DNA from: Hydrogenophaga sp. BPS33
Lineage (GTDB): Bacteria; Pseudomonadota; Gammaproteobacteria; Burkholderiales; Burkholderiaceae_C
Assembly (NCBI RefSeq): GCF_009859475.1
Contig: NZ_CP044550.1
Coordinates: 248,001 to 312,000, forward strand
Direction: 5' to 3'
DNA: 64,000 nucleotides
Shown in pieces: positions 16,339-25,041 of this stretch (its first letter is position 1; each line of letters starts with the position of its first letter). The notes beneath the pieces are model-generated. The model was not told the origin of the DNA, made no database searches, and worked only from the letters and a program-made list of their open reading frames with translations. Both the position numbers and the translations under genes were made by a program.

Positions 16339-17256
16339 TCAAGAGTCCGTCTGCAACTTGCGCCGGGCGTCGTCGGCCACCTGCTGTTGCAGCACGTCCA
16401 CGAACTTGTCTGCGTGGGTGGTGCGTTGGTCGAACACCGAGCGCACCACGCTGGGCGTGAGCACGATGTCTTCCACCAAGGGCAGCACCTGCAGATCGGA
16501 CCAGTCCATGCCGTCCACGGTGAACTCGTCGACCAGTGCCAGGCCGGCGCCCGTGCGCACCAGCGAGCAGGCCACTTCGGTCTGCTGGATGTCGATGCGC
16601 GACACCAGTTCCACGCCGGCCTTGCGAAACGCGGCCGTGACGAGCTGGCCGAATGCGATGCCGCGCTCGTGCGCGATCAGCGGATAGCGCGCAAGGTCGG
16701 CAATGGCGACCGCGGGCATCTGGCTGAGTTCGTGCCCGCGCGGCATCACGCAGACCATGCGCCCTTCGGTCAGCGGTGCTGTCGCGAGGTTTGGGTGCTG
16801 CAGCGGCATGACCGACACCGCCAGATCCACCTTGTGTCCCAGTACCTCGGCCGCCATGTCGGCCAGCAGGGTGACGTGGTAGTTCACCCGGATCTGCGGG
16901 TAGCGTTGTACGAAGCGGGTGATGGCGCGTGCCATCAGGCCACGGCTCAGGCAGGGGCTGGAGCAGAGCTTGAGCGTGCCGGTGGAGCCGTGTGCGAGGT
17001 TGCGCGCGAACTCGTCGACCCGCAGCGCCTGCTGATAGAACCCGTCCACCTCGCGAAACAGCGCCTCGCCTTCGGGCGTGGGCACCAGCTTGCCCTTGGC
17101 GCGGGTGAAGAGCGCCAGGCCCAGGGTTTGCTCGGTGTGCGCCACGATGCGGCTGACGGCGGGCTGGGAAATGAACAGCAGCCTGGACGCGCCGTTGATC
17201 GATCCCGTGAGCATCACGGCGCGGAAGACCTCCATCTGCCGCAGGCGGAATTTCAT
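16339..17256 (-). CDS. LysR-family transcriptional regulator
   Basis: A 305-residue LysR regulator, with the N-terminal HTH (GSINGASRLLFISQPAVSRI) and the ligand domain in the remainder. Its ATG (17254-17256) overlaps the TGA of the upstream CysB-like LysR gene, so both are translated from one message. It lies upstream of the minus-strand dehydrogenase genes and may control them or the divergent tricarballylate-type operon. Two overlapping LysR genes in tandem are uncommon, since each usually stands alone. Confidence 0.87.
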   Translation of the reverse strand: MKFRLRQMEVFRAVMLTGSINGASRLLFISQPAVSRIVAHTEQTLGLALFTRAKGKLVPTPEGEALFREVDGFYQQALRVDEFARNLAHGSTGTLKLCSSPCLSRGLMARAITRFVQRYPQIRVNYHVTLLADMAAEVLGHKVDLAVSVMPLQHPNLATAPLTEGRMVCVMPRGHELSQMPAVAIADLARYPLIAHERGIAFGQLVTAAFRKAGVELVSRIDIQQTEVACSLVRTGAGLALVDEFTVDGMDWSDLQVLPLVEDIVLTPSVVRSVFDQRTTHADKFVDVLQQQVADDARRKLQTDS

Positions 17257-18191
17257 CGCGCGGGCTCCGCCTGCTGCTCCAGCGCATCGCGCACGTAGTC
17301 CTTGGTGAGCTTGGGCGTGAACATGCGCAGGAAGTCGTAGGTGTGGTTGCGCAGGTAGCTGTTGGCGCGCAGCGAGATCGACAGCATGCTGGACTTGAAG
17401 AGGTGGCTGGCGTCGATCGCGCGCAGGCCCTGGTCTTTGCGGCGGTCGTAGGAAATGGCCGTCATGACGGCGATGCCCATGCCCAGCTCCACGTAGGTCT
17501 TGCTGACGTCGGCATCGACCGCACCGAAGACGATGTTCGGTTCGATGCCCACTTTCTGAAACGCTTCCATGACCTTCCAGCGGCCGCTGAACGCGGGGTC
17601 GTGCGTGATGATGGGATAGGCCGCCACGTCGTGCAGCGTGGGCTTGCGGATCTTGAGCAGGGGATGCCCGGCTTTCACGATGACGATGCGCTCCAGCTCG
17701 AAGCAGTCGAGCCGCACCAGGGCCGGAAAGTTGCGCATGGTCTCGGTGCCGATGGCGAGATCGGTCTCGCCGGATTCCACCATTTCGCAGATCTGCGTCG
17801 GGTTGCCCTGGCGCAGGTGGAGCCGCACGTTGGGGTGGCGCTGGATGAAGCGCTCGATCACTTTGGGCAGCACGTAGCGCGCCTGGGTGTGGGTGGTGGC
17901 GATGGACAGGCTGCCTGTGTCGCGCGCCGAAATTTCTTCGCCCAGGCGCTTGAGGTTGTCGATGTCGCCGATGACGCGTTTGGCGATCGTCACCACTTCG
18001 CGGCCGGCCTCCGTCAGGCCGACGATGCGGTTGCGCTTGCGGGCAAAGATCTCGAAGCCCAACTCGGCCTCGATCTGCTGGATGTGCTTGCTGATGCCGG
18101 GCTGCGACGTGTGCAGGGCCTCGGCGGTGTTGGAGATGTGGTTGCCGTGCCTGTGAACTTCCAGCACGTAGCGCAGTTGCAGCAGTTTCAT
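17253..18191 (-). CDS. CysB-like LysR-family regulator
   Basis: A LysR regulator of 312 residues closest in its DNA-binding domain to CysB/Cbl: MKLLQLRYVLEVHRHG, then TSQPGISKHIQQIE and GLTEAGREVV. ATG 18191 is chosen because upstream codons are outside the family pattern. It is divergent from the Bug-tcuA-like operon starting at 18325, the position expected for its activator (compare the LysR-type TcuR of tricarballylate utilisation). Its stop overlaps the start of a second LysR gene. Confidence 0.87.
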   Translation of the reverse strand: MKLLQLRYVLEVHRHGNHISNTAEALHTSQPGISKHIQQIEAELGFEIFARKRNRIVGLTEAGREVVTIAKRVIGDIDNLKRLGEEISARDTGSLSIATTHTQARYVLPKVIERFIQRHPNVRLHLRQGNPTQICEMVESGETDLAIGTETMRNFPALVRLDCFELERIVIVKAGHPLLKIRKPTLHDVAAYPIITHDPAFSGRWKVMEAFQKVGIEPNIVFGAVDADVSKTYVELGMGIAVMTAISYDRRKDQGLRAIDASHLFKSSMLSISLRANSYLRNHTYDFLRMFTPKLTKDYVRDALEQQAEPAR

Positions 18192-18324
18192 CGTGTTCTC
18201 AGCATGAATGAATCGAATGATGTGATAACGCAATATTCTGGCAGTGAATTGCAAGGAGCGCTATCGTGCCGCCACGCGATGACAACGGGCAATAGGTATT
18301 GCCCCGACAACGAAGGAGACGGCA
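18192..18324. promoter_or_regulatory. Divergent promoter region of LysR and tcu-like operon
   Basis: A 133-bp gap separates a minus-strand LysR start from a plus-strand Bug start. It is visibly more AT-rich near the LysR gene (18200-18250) than its surroundings, as expected for a LysR operator plus promoter. A clear GGAGA ribosome site precedes the Bug ATG. I could not assign specific -35/-10 boxes with confidence. Confidence 0.4.
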
Positions 18325-19314
18325 ATGAGCGATGCGATGTGGCACACCCGGCGGTTGCTGGGCCGGACCGCCTTGGTGACGGGCTTGATCTTCATCACGG
18401 GCAGCGCGTTCGCGCAAGCGCCGTTTCCCAACCGGCCGATCCGGCTGGTCTCGGGCTTTGCACCCGGCGGCGCCACCGATGTGGTTGCGCGGCTGATCGC
18501 GCAGAGCCTGTCCGACGCGCTGGGCCAATCCGTGGTGGTGGACAACAAGCCCGGCGCGGCCGGCAACATCGCCGCCGACTTCGTGGCCCGACAGCCAGCC
18601 GACGGCCACACGCTGTACCTCGCCAACGCGACGCTGGCCATGCCGTCGATGTTCCCCAAGATCACCTTCGACGTGAAGAAGGACCTGGTGCCCGTGTCCA
18701 TGATCGCCTCCGGCCCTTCGGTGCTCGCGGTCAACCCCAAGCTGCCGGTGCGCTCGGTGCGCGAGCTGGTGGCCTATGCGCAGCAGAACCCCGGCAAGCT
18801 GGACTTCGGTTCGGGGGGCATCGGCAACATCACCCACATGTCCATGGAATTGTTCAACTACCTGGCCAAGGTGGACATCAAACACGTGCCCTACAAAGGT
18901 GGCGCGCCCTCGACCACCGCCGCCGTCGCGGGCGAAGTGCAGGTGCTGATGGCGGCGGCGGCGGGCACCATGGCACACATCAAGGCCGGAACGCTCGTGC
19001 CGCTGGGCGTGAGCGGACGCACCCGCGCGCAGGCGCTGCCCGACGTGCCCACGATTGCCGAGGCTGGCGTGGCCGGCTACGAAGCCACTTCCTGGTATGG
19101 CGTCGTCACGGCCGCCGGCACGCCCAAGGCGGTGGTGGACCGGATCGACCAGGCCATTCGCGCGGGCATCAAGCGGCCCGAGGTGCGCGAAAAGATGCTC
19201 TCCCAAGGCATGGACCCCATGGAAATGGGGTCCGAGGAATTCGGCCGCTTTCTTCAGACGGAGATCGACAAGTGGGCCAAGATCATTGCGCGCGCCGACA
19301 TCCGCGCGGAGTGA
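18325..19314 (+). CDS. Bug/TctC-family periplasmic solute-binding protein
   Basis: A 329-residue Bug receptor with signal peptide (GSAFAQAPFPN cleavage zone) and family blocks NRPIRLVSGFAPGG, NKPGAAGNIAADFV, LDFGSGGIGNITHM and HVPYKGGAP. A GGAGA site precedes the ATG. It opens the plus-strand operon ahead of a TcuA-like dehydrogenase, so a tricarboxylate such as tricarballylate or aconitate is a plausible ligand (inference from neighbours). No cognate membrane permease is present. Confidence 0.88.
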   Translation: MSDAMWHTRRLLGRTALVTGLIFITGSAFAQAPFPNRPIRLVSGFAPGGATDVVARLIAQSLSDALGQSVVVDNKPGAAGNIAADFVARQPADGHTLYLANATLAMPSMFPKITFDVKKDLVPVSMIASGPSVLAVNPKLPVRSVRELVAYAQQNPGKLDFGSGGIGNITHMSMELFNYLAKVDIKHVPYKGGAPSTTAAVAGEVQVLMAAAAGTMAHIKAGTLVPLGVSGRTRAQALPDVPTIAEAGVAGYEATSWYGVVTAAGTPKAVVDRIDQAIRAGIKRPEVREKMLSQGMDPMEMGSEEFGRFLQTEIDKWAKIIARADIRAE

Positions 19315-19357
19315 ATGGGACTTTCACGAACCAACCCAGGATGCTGTTGAGCACGAG

Positions 19358-20932
19358 ATGGAATCCATGAACTTTGACGAGAAACAACACGACGTGGTGG
19401 TGGTGGGAGGAGGCAATGCCGCGCTGTGCGCCGCGATCTCCGCGCGCGAACAGGGCGCCAGCGTGCTGCTGCTGGAGCGAGCGCCGTTCGCCGAACGCGG
19501 TGGCAACACCGCCTACACCGACGGCAAGATGCGCTTCGCCTATGACGGTGTGGACGACATCATCGCGTTGTCGGGCGATCTCACCGAGGACGAGATCGCC
19601 AACACCGATTTCGGCTCGTACCCCGAGTCCGATTTCTTCGACGACATGGCGCGCGTGACCATGCACCGCACCGACCCGGACCTGTGCGAGATCCTGGTGC
19701 GCAACAGCAACGCCGTCATGCGGTGGATGCATGGCAATGGCGTGAAGTTTCAGCCCAACTACGGCCGCCAGGCCTACAAGACCAATGGGCGTTTCAAGTT
19801 CTGGGGCGGCGCGCCGCTGGCCACGTACGGCGGCGGACCGGGTCTTGTGGAGGCGCTGTACAAGACCGCCGAGAAGAAGGGCGTGCAGATCTGCTACGAC
19901 GCATGGGTGAAGGAACTGATCCACGACGTGGACGGTGTGCACGGCGTGGTGGCGCGCATCGACGGGCGCATGCAACGCATCGCTGCCTGCGCCGTGGTGC
20001 TGGCGTGCGGTGGCTTTGAAGCCAACAGCGAATGGCGCACGCGCTATCTGGGCAAGGGCTGGGACCTGGCCAAGGTGCGGGGCACGCGCTTCAACACCGG
20101 CGACGGCCTGGCGATGGCGCTGAACATCGGCGCGCAACCCTACGGCCATTGGTCGGGCTGCCATGCGGTGGGCTGGGAGCGCTATGCGACCGACTTCGGC
20201 GACCTCGACGTGACGCCGCATTTCCAGCGCCACAGCTACACCTTCAGCATCATGGTCAACGGCGAGGGCAAGCGCTTTCTCGACGAGGGTGCGGACATTC
20301 GCAACTTCACCTACGCCAAGTACGGCCACCTGATTCTGGAACAGCCGGGGCAGTTCGCCTGGCAGATCTACGACGACAAGGTGGCGCACCTGTTGCTCGA
20401 CGAGTACCGCACCAAGAGCGTGACCAAGGTGAAGGCCGACACGCTGGAAGAGCTGGTGCAAAAGCTCGACGACGTGGACCCCGAGCAATGCCTCAAGACC
20501 ATCCACGCGTTCAACGCCGCGGTGGACGAGGGCGTGGCCTTCGATCCCAACATCAAGGACGGCAAGGGCACGCGCGGCTTGCCGGTGCCCAAGTCCAACT
20601 GGGCGCTGAAGATCGACAAGCCGCCTTACCAGGCGTTCGCCATCACTTGCGGTGTGACCTTCACCTTCGGCGGTTTGAAGATCACCAACGAAGCGCAGGT
20701 GGTCAACACCAACCACGAGCCGATCGCGGGCCTGTACGCCGCCGGGGAGATGGTGGGCGGCATCTTCTATTTCAACTACCCCGGGGCCAGCGGGCTCACG
20801 AGCGGCGCCGTGTTCGGCCGTCTTGCGGGCGCCAGCGCTGGCGCCCATGCCCGCAGCCGCGCGAGCGCGCCCGCGCCCGTGTCTGCATCCGCCGCTTCTT
20901 CTCCCACCACCGCACCGCAAACCCTCTCATGA
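19358..20932 (+). CDS. tcuA: FAD-dependent tricarballylate dehydrogenase, TcuA-like
   Basis: A 524-residue flavoprotein of the fumarate reductase/succinate dehydrogenase-type FAD family, close in pattern to TcuA. The dinucleotide-binding VVVVGGGNAALCAAISA lies at the N-terminus, and RGTRFNTGDGLAMAL, KRFLDEGADIRNF, the PPYQAFAITCGVTFTFGGL block and the C-terminal FAD element LYAAGEMVGG are present. TcuA oxidises tricarballylate to cis-aconitate. The last 30 residues form an Ala/Ser/Pro-rich tail not typical of the family. The TGA overlaps the next gene's ATG. The electron-transfer partner TcuB is not in the window. Confidence 0.8.
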   Translation: MESMNFDEKQHDVVVVGGGNAALCAAISAREQGASVLLLERAPFAERGGNTAYTDGKMRFAYDGVDDIIALSGDLTEDEIANTDFGSYPESDFFDDMARVTMHRTDPDLCEILVRNSNAVMRWMHGNGVKFQPNYGRQAYKTNGRFKFWGGAPLATYGGGPGLVEALYKTAEKKGVQICYDAWVKELIHDVDGVHGVVARIDGRMQRIAACAVVLACGGFEANSEWRTRYLGKGWDLAKVRGTRFNTGDGLAMALNIGAQPYGHWSGCHAVGWERYATDFGDLDVTPHFQRHSYTFSIMVNGEGKRFLDEGADIRNFTYAKYGHLILEQPGQFAWQIYDDKVAHLLLDEYRTKSVTKVKADTLEELVQKLDDVDPEQCLKTIHAFNAAVDEGVAFDPNIKDGKGTRGLPVPKSNWALKIDKPPYQAFAITCGVTFTFGGLKITNEAQVVNTNHEPIAGLYAAGEMVGGIFYFNYPGASGLTSGAVFGRLAGASAGAHARSRASAPAPVSASAASSPTTAPQTLS

Positions 20933-22197
20933 CCCGACAGACCATCGCAGAAAAGATCCTGCAAGCCCACCGCATCGACGACCGCGACCGTGTCGAACCC
21001 GGCGACGTGGTGCGCGCCCGGGTGGACATGGTGTTGCTCAACGACGCCAATGGCCCGGTGGCGTTTCGCCACTTCGCCAACATGGGCGGCGGCAAGGTGG
21101 TGAACCCCGACAAGGTGATGATGGTCTGCGACCACTTCGCGCCCGCACCGAGCGCTGCGGGCGCGCGCATGCTCGGTGACATGCGCCGCTTCGCCACGGC
21201 CAAAGGCATCGAGCATTTTTACGACGTGGGCAAGGGCGGCATCGAGCACACGCTCATGCCCGAGGTGGGCCTGTGCGGCCCGGGCGACCTCATCGCGGGG
21301 GGCGACTCGCACACCGGCACCGCGGGTGCCTTCAATGCCTTTGGCACGGGCATGAGCTGGTCCGGCATGGCCGCGATCATGCAGATCGACGAGACCTGGT
21401 TCCGCGTGCCCGAATCGATGCGCTTCACCCTGCGTGGCAAGAAGGCCGCGCACGTGACCGGCAAGGACGTGATCCTGCAGATCCTGCAGGACATCGGCGT
21501 GGATGGCGCGCTCTACCGCTCCATGGAGTTCGCCGGCCCGGGCCTGGCCGATATCAACATGGACGAGCGCATGGGCATCTGCAACATGGTGGTGGAGGCG
21601 GGCGCCAAGACCGGCATCGTCGAGTTCGACGACATCACCCGGGCCTGGGCCGAAGCCACCTGCAAGCGGCCCTGGACCGCCACCGTGGCCGATGCCGATG
21701 CGCAATACCACTCGCGCCACGACATCGACCTGGCCCGCATGCGCCCCATGGTCGCCAAACCGTATTCGCCCGAGAACGTGGTGTCGGTGGACGATATTCG
21801 CCACGTGCACGTGGACCAGGTCTACATGGGCAACTGCGCCAATGGCACCATGACCGACCTGCGCCAGATCGCCAGCGTGCTCAAGGGCCGCAAGGTGGCC
21901 AAGGGCACGCGCGCCATGATCGTGCCGGCCACGCAGAAGATCTACCGCGAGGCCATGGCCGAAGGGTTGATCGACATCTTCATCGAGGCTGGCGCGGCGG
22001 TGAGCACGCCCACTTGCGGCGCCTGCTTTGGCGGTCACAACGGCGCGCTCGACGACGGCGAAGTGGGCTTTGCCACCATCAACCGCAACTTCAAGGGGCG
22101 CGGCGGGCACGCCGGCGCGCAGGTGTATCTCGGCAACTCCTATGTCGCCGCCGCCACCGCCGTGGCCGGTGAAATCATCGACCCCGCCCTCTTGTGA
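20929..22197 (+). CDS. Aconitase-superfamily hydro-lyase, large subunit (LeuC/DmdA-like)
   Basis: A 422-residue [4Fe-4S] dehydratase large subunit of the LeuC/homoaconitase/2,3-dimethylmalate dehydratase type. It shows GGDSHTGTAGAFNAFGTG, the first cluster Cys in YMGNCANGTMTDL, and the cluster pair in PTCGACFGGHNG. It starts at the ATG overlapping the tcuA-like stop and is followed by its small subunit. In this operon it probably hydrates (cis-)aconitate or a related unsaturated acid to a hydroxyacid; isopropylmalate or dimethylmalate chemistry are alternatives. Confidence 0.85.
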   Translation: MTRQTIAEKILQAHRIDDRDRVEPGDVVRARVDMVLLNDANGPVAFRHFANMGGGKVVNPDKVMMVCDHFAPAPSAAGARMLGDMRRFATAKGIEHFYDVGKGGIEHTLMPEVGLCGPGDLIAGGDSHTGTAGAFNAFGTGMSWSGMAAIMQIDETWFRVPESMRFTLRGKKAAHVTGKDVILQILQDIGVDGALYRSMEFAGPGLADINMDERMGICNMVVEAGAKTGIVEFDDITRAWAEATCKRPWTATVADADAQYHSRHDIDLARMRPMVAKPYSPENVVSVDDIRHVHVDQVYMGNCANGTMTDLRQIASVLKGRKVAKGTRAMIVPATQKIYREAMAEGLIDIFIEAGAAVSTPTCGACFGGHNGALDDGEVGFATINRNFKGRGGHAGAQVYLGNSYVAAATAVAGEIIDPALL

Positions 22198-22222
22198 GCG
22201 CACAGACCAGGACAACCACGCC

Positions 22223-22744
22223 ATGAAATTCAAAGGCAACGTGCAGAAGCTGGGCGACAGCGTGGACACCGACGTGATGGTGCCCGGGCGCTACCTCTCG
22301 CTCATGAACCCGGCGGACATCGCCAAACACATCTTCGAAGAGGTTGACCCCGGCTTCGTGGGCCGCGTCAAGCCCGGTGACGTGATCGTCGCCGGCCGCA
22401 ATTTCGGCTGCGGCTCGGGGCGCGAACAGGCCCCGTTCGGGCTCAAGGCGCTGGGCATCAGCTGCATCATCGCGGGCAGCTTCTCGCGCACGTTCTACCG
22501 CATGGCGATCGATCTCGGCCTGCCCATTCTGATCAGCCCGGCCGTGGCCGAAGCGGCCAGCCAAGGCCAGTCCATCGAGGTCGACACGGTGACGGGCCTG
22601 GTGCGCCTCGATGGCCGGGACTTCCGCGCCGAGCCGCTGCCGGCCTTCATCCAGGAAATCATCGACATGGGGGGCGTGACCGATTGGGTCAAGCAGGAAC
22701 TCGCGCGCCGCGCGGCCGCGCAGCCCGTGGGGGTCGCCCCATGA
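22223..22744 (+). CDS. Aconitase-superfamily hydro-lyase, small subunit (LeuD-like)
   Basis: A 173-residue swivel-domain subunit, partner of the preceding large subunit. The diagnostic NFGCGSGREQAPFGLKALG loop carries substrate-binding Ser/Arg residues, and the opening GDSVDTDVMVPGRYL matches LeuD-type small subunits. The stop overlaps the ATG of the next (Bug) gene. Split large/small subunits distinguish it from single-chain AcnA/AcnB and tie it to the LeuCD/DmdAB group. Confidence 0.87.
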   Translation: MKFKGNVQKLGDSVDTDVMVPGRYLSLMNPADIAKHIFEEVDPGFVGRVKPGDVIVAGRNFGCGSGREQAPFGLKALGISCIIAGSFSRTFYRMAIDLGLPILISPAVAEAASQGQSIEVDTVTGLVRLDGRDFRAEPLPAFIQEIIDMGGVTDWVKQELARRAAAQPVGVAP

Positions 22745-23730
22745 AACGCCGCTGCCTGGTGCTGGCCGGGGCCGCGGCCGCGCTGGGCGGCGCGTCGATC
22801 GCGCATGCCCAAGGCGGCGCGGCGGCGGGCGCGGACTGGCCGAACCGGCCGGTGCGCATCGTGGTCGTCTATCCGCCGGGCGGGGGCATCGACCTGATCG
22901 CACGCAACCTGGGGCAGCAGCTCTCGGAGCTCTGGCGCGTGCCGTTGGTGGTGGAGAACCGGCCCGGCGCGGGTACCACGCTGGGCGCGGGCGTGGTCGC
23001 CAAGGCCCCGGCCGACGGCTACACGGTGTTGATGACGGATGTGAGCTTCGCCATTGCGTCCAGTCTGTACAAGAGCCTGCCCTACGACACGCTGCGCGAC
23101 TTCGCGCCGATCACCTTGCTCAACACGGTGGACGACATCCTGGTGGTCAACCCGTCGGTGCCGGCGAACAACGTGCGCGAGCTGATCGCGCTGGCCAAGG
23201 CAAAACCGGGTGCGCTGATGTACGCCTCGGCCGGCAATGGCACGCTCAACCACCTGGCGCCCGAGATGTTCAAGAAGGCGGCCGGCATCGAGATGGTGCA
23301 CGTCCCATACAAAGGCGCGCTGGCGGCGCTGGCCGACGTGATGGCCGGACAGGTGCAGGTGTACCTCGGTGCGCTGGGCTCGGTGGTGCCGCAGATCAAG
23401 GCCGGGCGGCTCAAGCCGATCGCGGTGACCGGCACGCGGCGCTCGCCGGTGTTGCCCGAGGTGCCGACGGTGATCGAATCCGGCGTACCCGGCTACGACG
23501 TGTCAGCGTGGTACGGCTTGCTGGCACCGGTGGGCACCCCCGATGCGATCGTGGCGAAGATCCAGCGCGATGTCGCCCGCTTTGCGCGCGAACCGGCGTT
23601 TCGCCAGAGCCTGGCGGCCGACGGCAACGAGGTGGTGGCGGGAACGCCTGCCGAGTTCGCCGCATTCCTGGAGCGCGAAGTGGCGAAGTGGCGAAAAGCG
23701 GTGGTGGACGCTGGCGCGAAGGTGGACTGA
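22741..23730 (+). CDS. Bug/TctC-family periplasmic solute-binding protein
   Basis: A second Bug receptor of this operon, 329 residues, with a signal peptide (LAGAAAALGGASIAHAQ) and the family blocks NRPVRIVVVYPPGGG, NRPGAGTTLGAGV, GALMYASAGNGTLNHL and VHVPYKGALAAL. ATG 22741 overlaps the LeuD-like stop, and its own stop directly abuts the PrpF-like ATG. Two different Bug genes in one operon suggest two related ligands, or one high-affinity and one signalling receptor (inference). Confidence 0.87.
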   Translation: MKRRCLVLAGAAAALGGASIAHAQGGAAAGADWPNRPVRIVVVYPPGGGIDLIARNLGQQLSELWRVPLVVENRPGAGTTLGAGVVAKAPADGYTVLMTDVSFAIASSLYKSLPYDTLRDFAPITLLNTVDDILVVNPSVPANNVRELIALAKAKPGALMYASAGNGTLNHLAPEMFKKAAGIEMVHVPYKGALAALADVMAGQVQVYLGALGSVVPQIKAGRLKPIAVTGTRRSPVLPEVPTVIESGVPGYDVSAWYGLLAPVGTPDAIVAKIQRDVARFAREPAFRQSLAADGNEVVAGTPAEFAAFLEREVAKWRKAVVDAGAKVD

Positions 23731-24891
23731 ATGCGGCAAACCAAACTGCCCGCCGTCTTCGTGCGCGCGGGCACCAGCAAGGGGCTGCTGTTCCACGCCC
23801 GCGACCTGCCCGCCGATCGTGCTCGATGGGATGCGCTCGTGCTGGGCGCCATGGGCAGCCCGGACCCGTATGGCCGCCAGCTCGATGGCATGGGCGGTGG
23901 TCTGTCGTCGCTGTCCAAGGTCTGCGTGATCGGACCGCCGAGCCGGCCCGATGCCGATGTGGACTACACCTTCGGGCAGGTGCAGATCAAGACCGCGCAG
24001 GTGGACTGGCAGCCTTTGTGCGGCAACATGTCTGCTGCCATCGGCCCGTTCGCGGTGGACGAGGGCCTGGTCCGCGTGCCGGACGGCCCGGCGGTGGTGC
24101 GCATCCACAACACCAACACCGGCAAGCTCATCGTGGCGCACTTCGAGGTGCGCGACGGTGTGGCCGAGGTGGACGGCGATCTGGAGATTCCCGGTGTGGC
24201 CGGTACCGGTTCGCCATTGCGCCTGGACTTTCTGGACCCTGGTGGTGCGTCGACGGGGCAGTTGCTGCCCACGGGCAACGTGGTCGACACGTTGCAGGTG
24301 CCTGGGGTTGGCGCGATCGAGGCTTCGCTGGTCGATGCCAGCAATGCCTGCGTGTTTGTGCGCGCGGCGGACGTCGGGCTGACCGGCACCGAGTCACCGA
24401 CGCAACTGGAGGACGACAGCGCCTTGATGCATCGCCTGTCGGCCATTCGCATCGAAGCGTCGTTGCGCATGGGCCTGGCGGCCGATGCCGAAGAGGCGGC
24501 GCGCCGCACCGCTGTGCCCTTCATTGCGGTGGTGGCACCGCCGACGGATTCGGTAACGCTCTCCGGGGATGCGGTGCCTGCGGCGTCCGTGGACTTGCTG
24601 GCACGCGCGCTCTCCAACGGCCAGCCGCACCGCGCCTTGCCGCTCGGGGTGTCGATGTGCATGGCCACGGCCGCGCGCATCGGCGGCTCGGTGGTGAACC
24701 AGGTATGCGCCGTGGCGGCGCGCGAAGGCGGTGGACCTCTGCGCATCGGCATGCCGTCGGGTGTGTTGCAGGTGGCGGCCGATGTGAAGCAGCTCGAGGG
24801 TGACCGCTGGCATGTCGAGAGCGGCGGGTTCTACCGCACGCAGCGGCGGTTGTTCGAGGGAACGTTGCTGGTGCGTGGCTTGGGGGTTTGA
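23731..24891 (+). CDS. prpF: PrpF-family isomerase
   Basis: A 386-residue PrpF protein (diaminopimelate-epimerase fold, two similar domains). Hallmarks are VFVRAGTSKGLLFHARDLP near the N-terminus, the GGGLSSLSKVCVI segment, and CGNMSAAIGPFA with the catalytic-region Cys. PrpF homologues isomerise trans-aconitate, 2-methyl-cis-aconitate or methylitaconate double bonds. Placed behind a TcuA-like dehydrogenase and an aconitase-like hydro-lyase, it would convert an aconitate isomer to the form the hydro-lyase accepts. Confidence 0.87.
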   Translation: MRQTKLPAVFVRAGTSKGLLFHARDLPADRARWDALVLGAMGSPDPYGRQLDGMGGGLSSLSKVCVIGPPSRPDADVDYTFGQVQIKTAQVDWQPLCGNMSAAIGPFAVDEGLVRVPDGPAVVRIHNTNTGKLIVAHFEVRDGVAEVDGDLEIPGVAGTGSPLRLDFLDPGGASTGQLLPTGNVVDTLQVPGVGAIEASLVDASNACVFVRAADVGLTGTESPTQLEDDSALMHRLSAIRIEASLRMGLAADAEEAARRTAVPFIAVVAPPTDSVTLSGDAVPAASVDLLARALSNGQPHRALPLGVSMCMATAARIGGSVVNQVCAVAAREGGGPLRIGMPSGVLQVAADVKQLEGDRWHVESGGFYRTQRRLFEGTLLVRGLGV

Positions 24892-25041
24892 CTTGCTCCT
24901 TCCCCAGAGGGGGAGGGAGTGAAGCCTCAGCCCTCCCTCGGTCAGGGAAGGAGTGAACGCCCGCGTGCGTTTTTAAGCCTTCACCACCTCATGCAGCAAG
25001 GTGTACTTCTTCAGCGCATCCTTAGATCGTACATTGGCCCG
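24892..25041. other. Operon end and cargo/backbone junction
   Basis: The region contains a C/G-rich hairpin at 24896-24919 behind the prpF-like stop. On the minus strand, codons ending at TAA 24973-24975 read as a protein C-terminus (KDALKKYTLLHEVVKA). That reading stops near 25021, just before the promoter zone of the backbone gene at 25042. I take it as the 3' end of a chromosomal gene cut off where the cargo joins the backbone. Confidence 0.4.

Noticed and set aside
17343..19370. 675-codon plus-strand open frame across the LysR gene and the Bug gene
   Set aside because: It is antisense to the CysB-like LysR gene and then out of frame with the Bug gene, and shows Gly/Arg/His/Ala-rich shadow composition without any domain.
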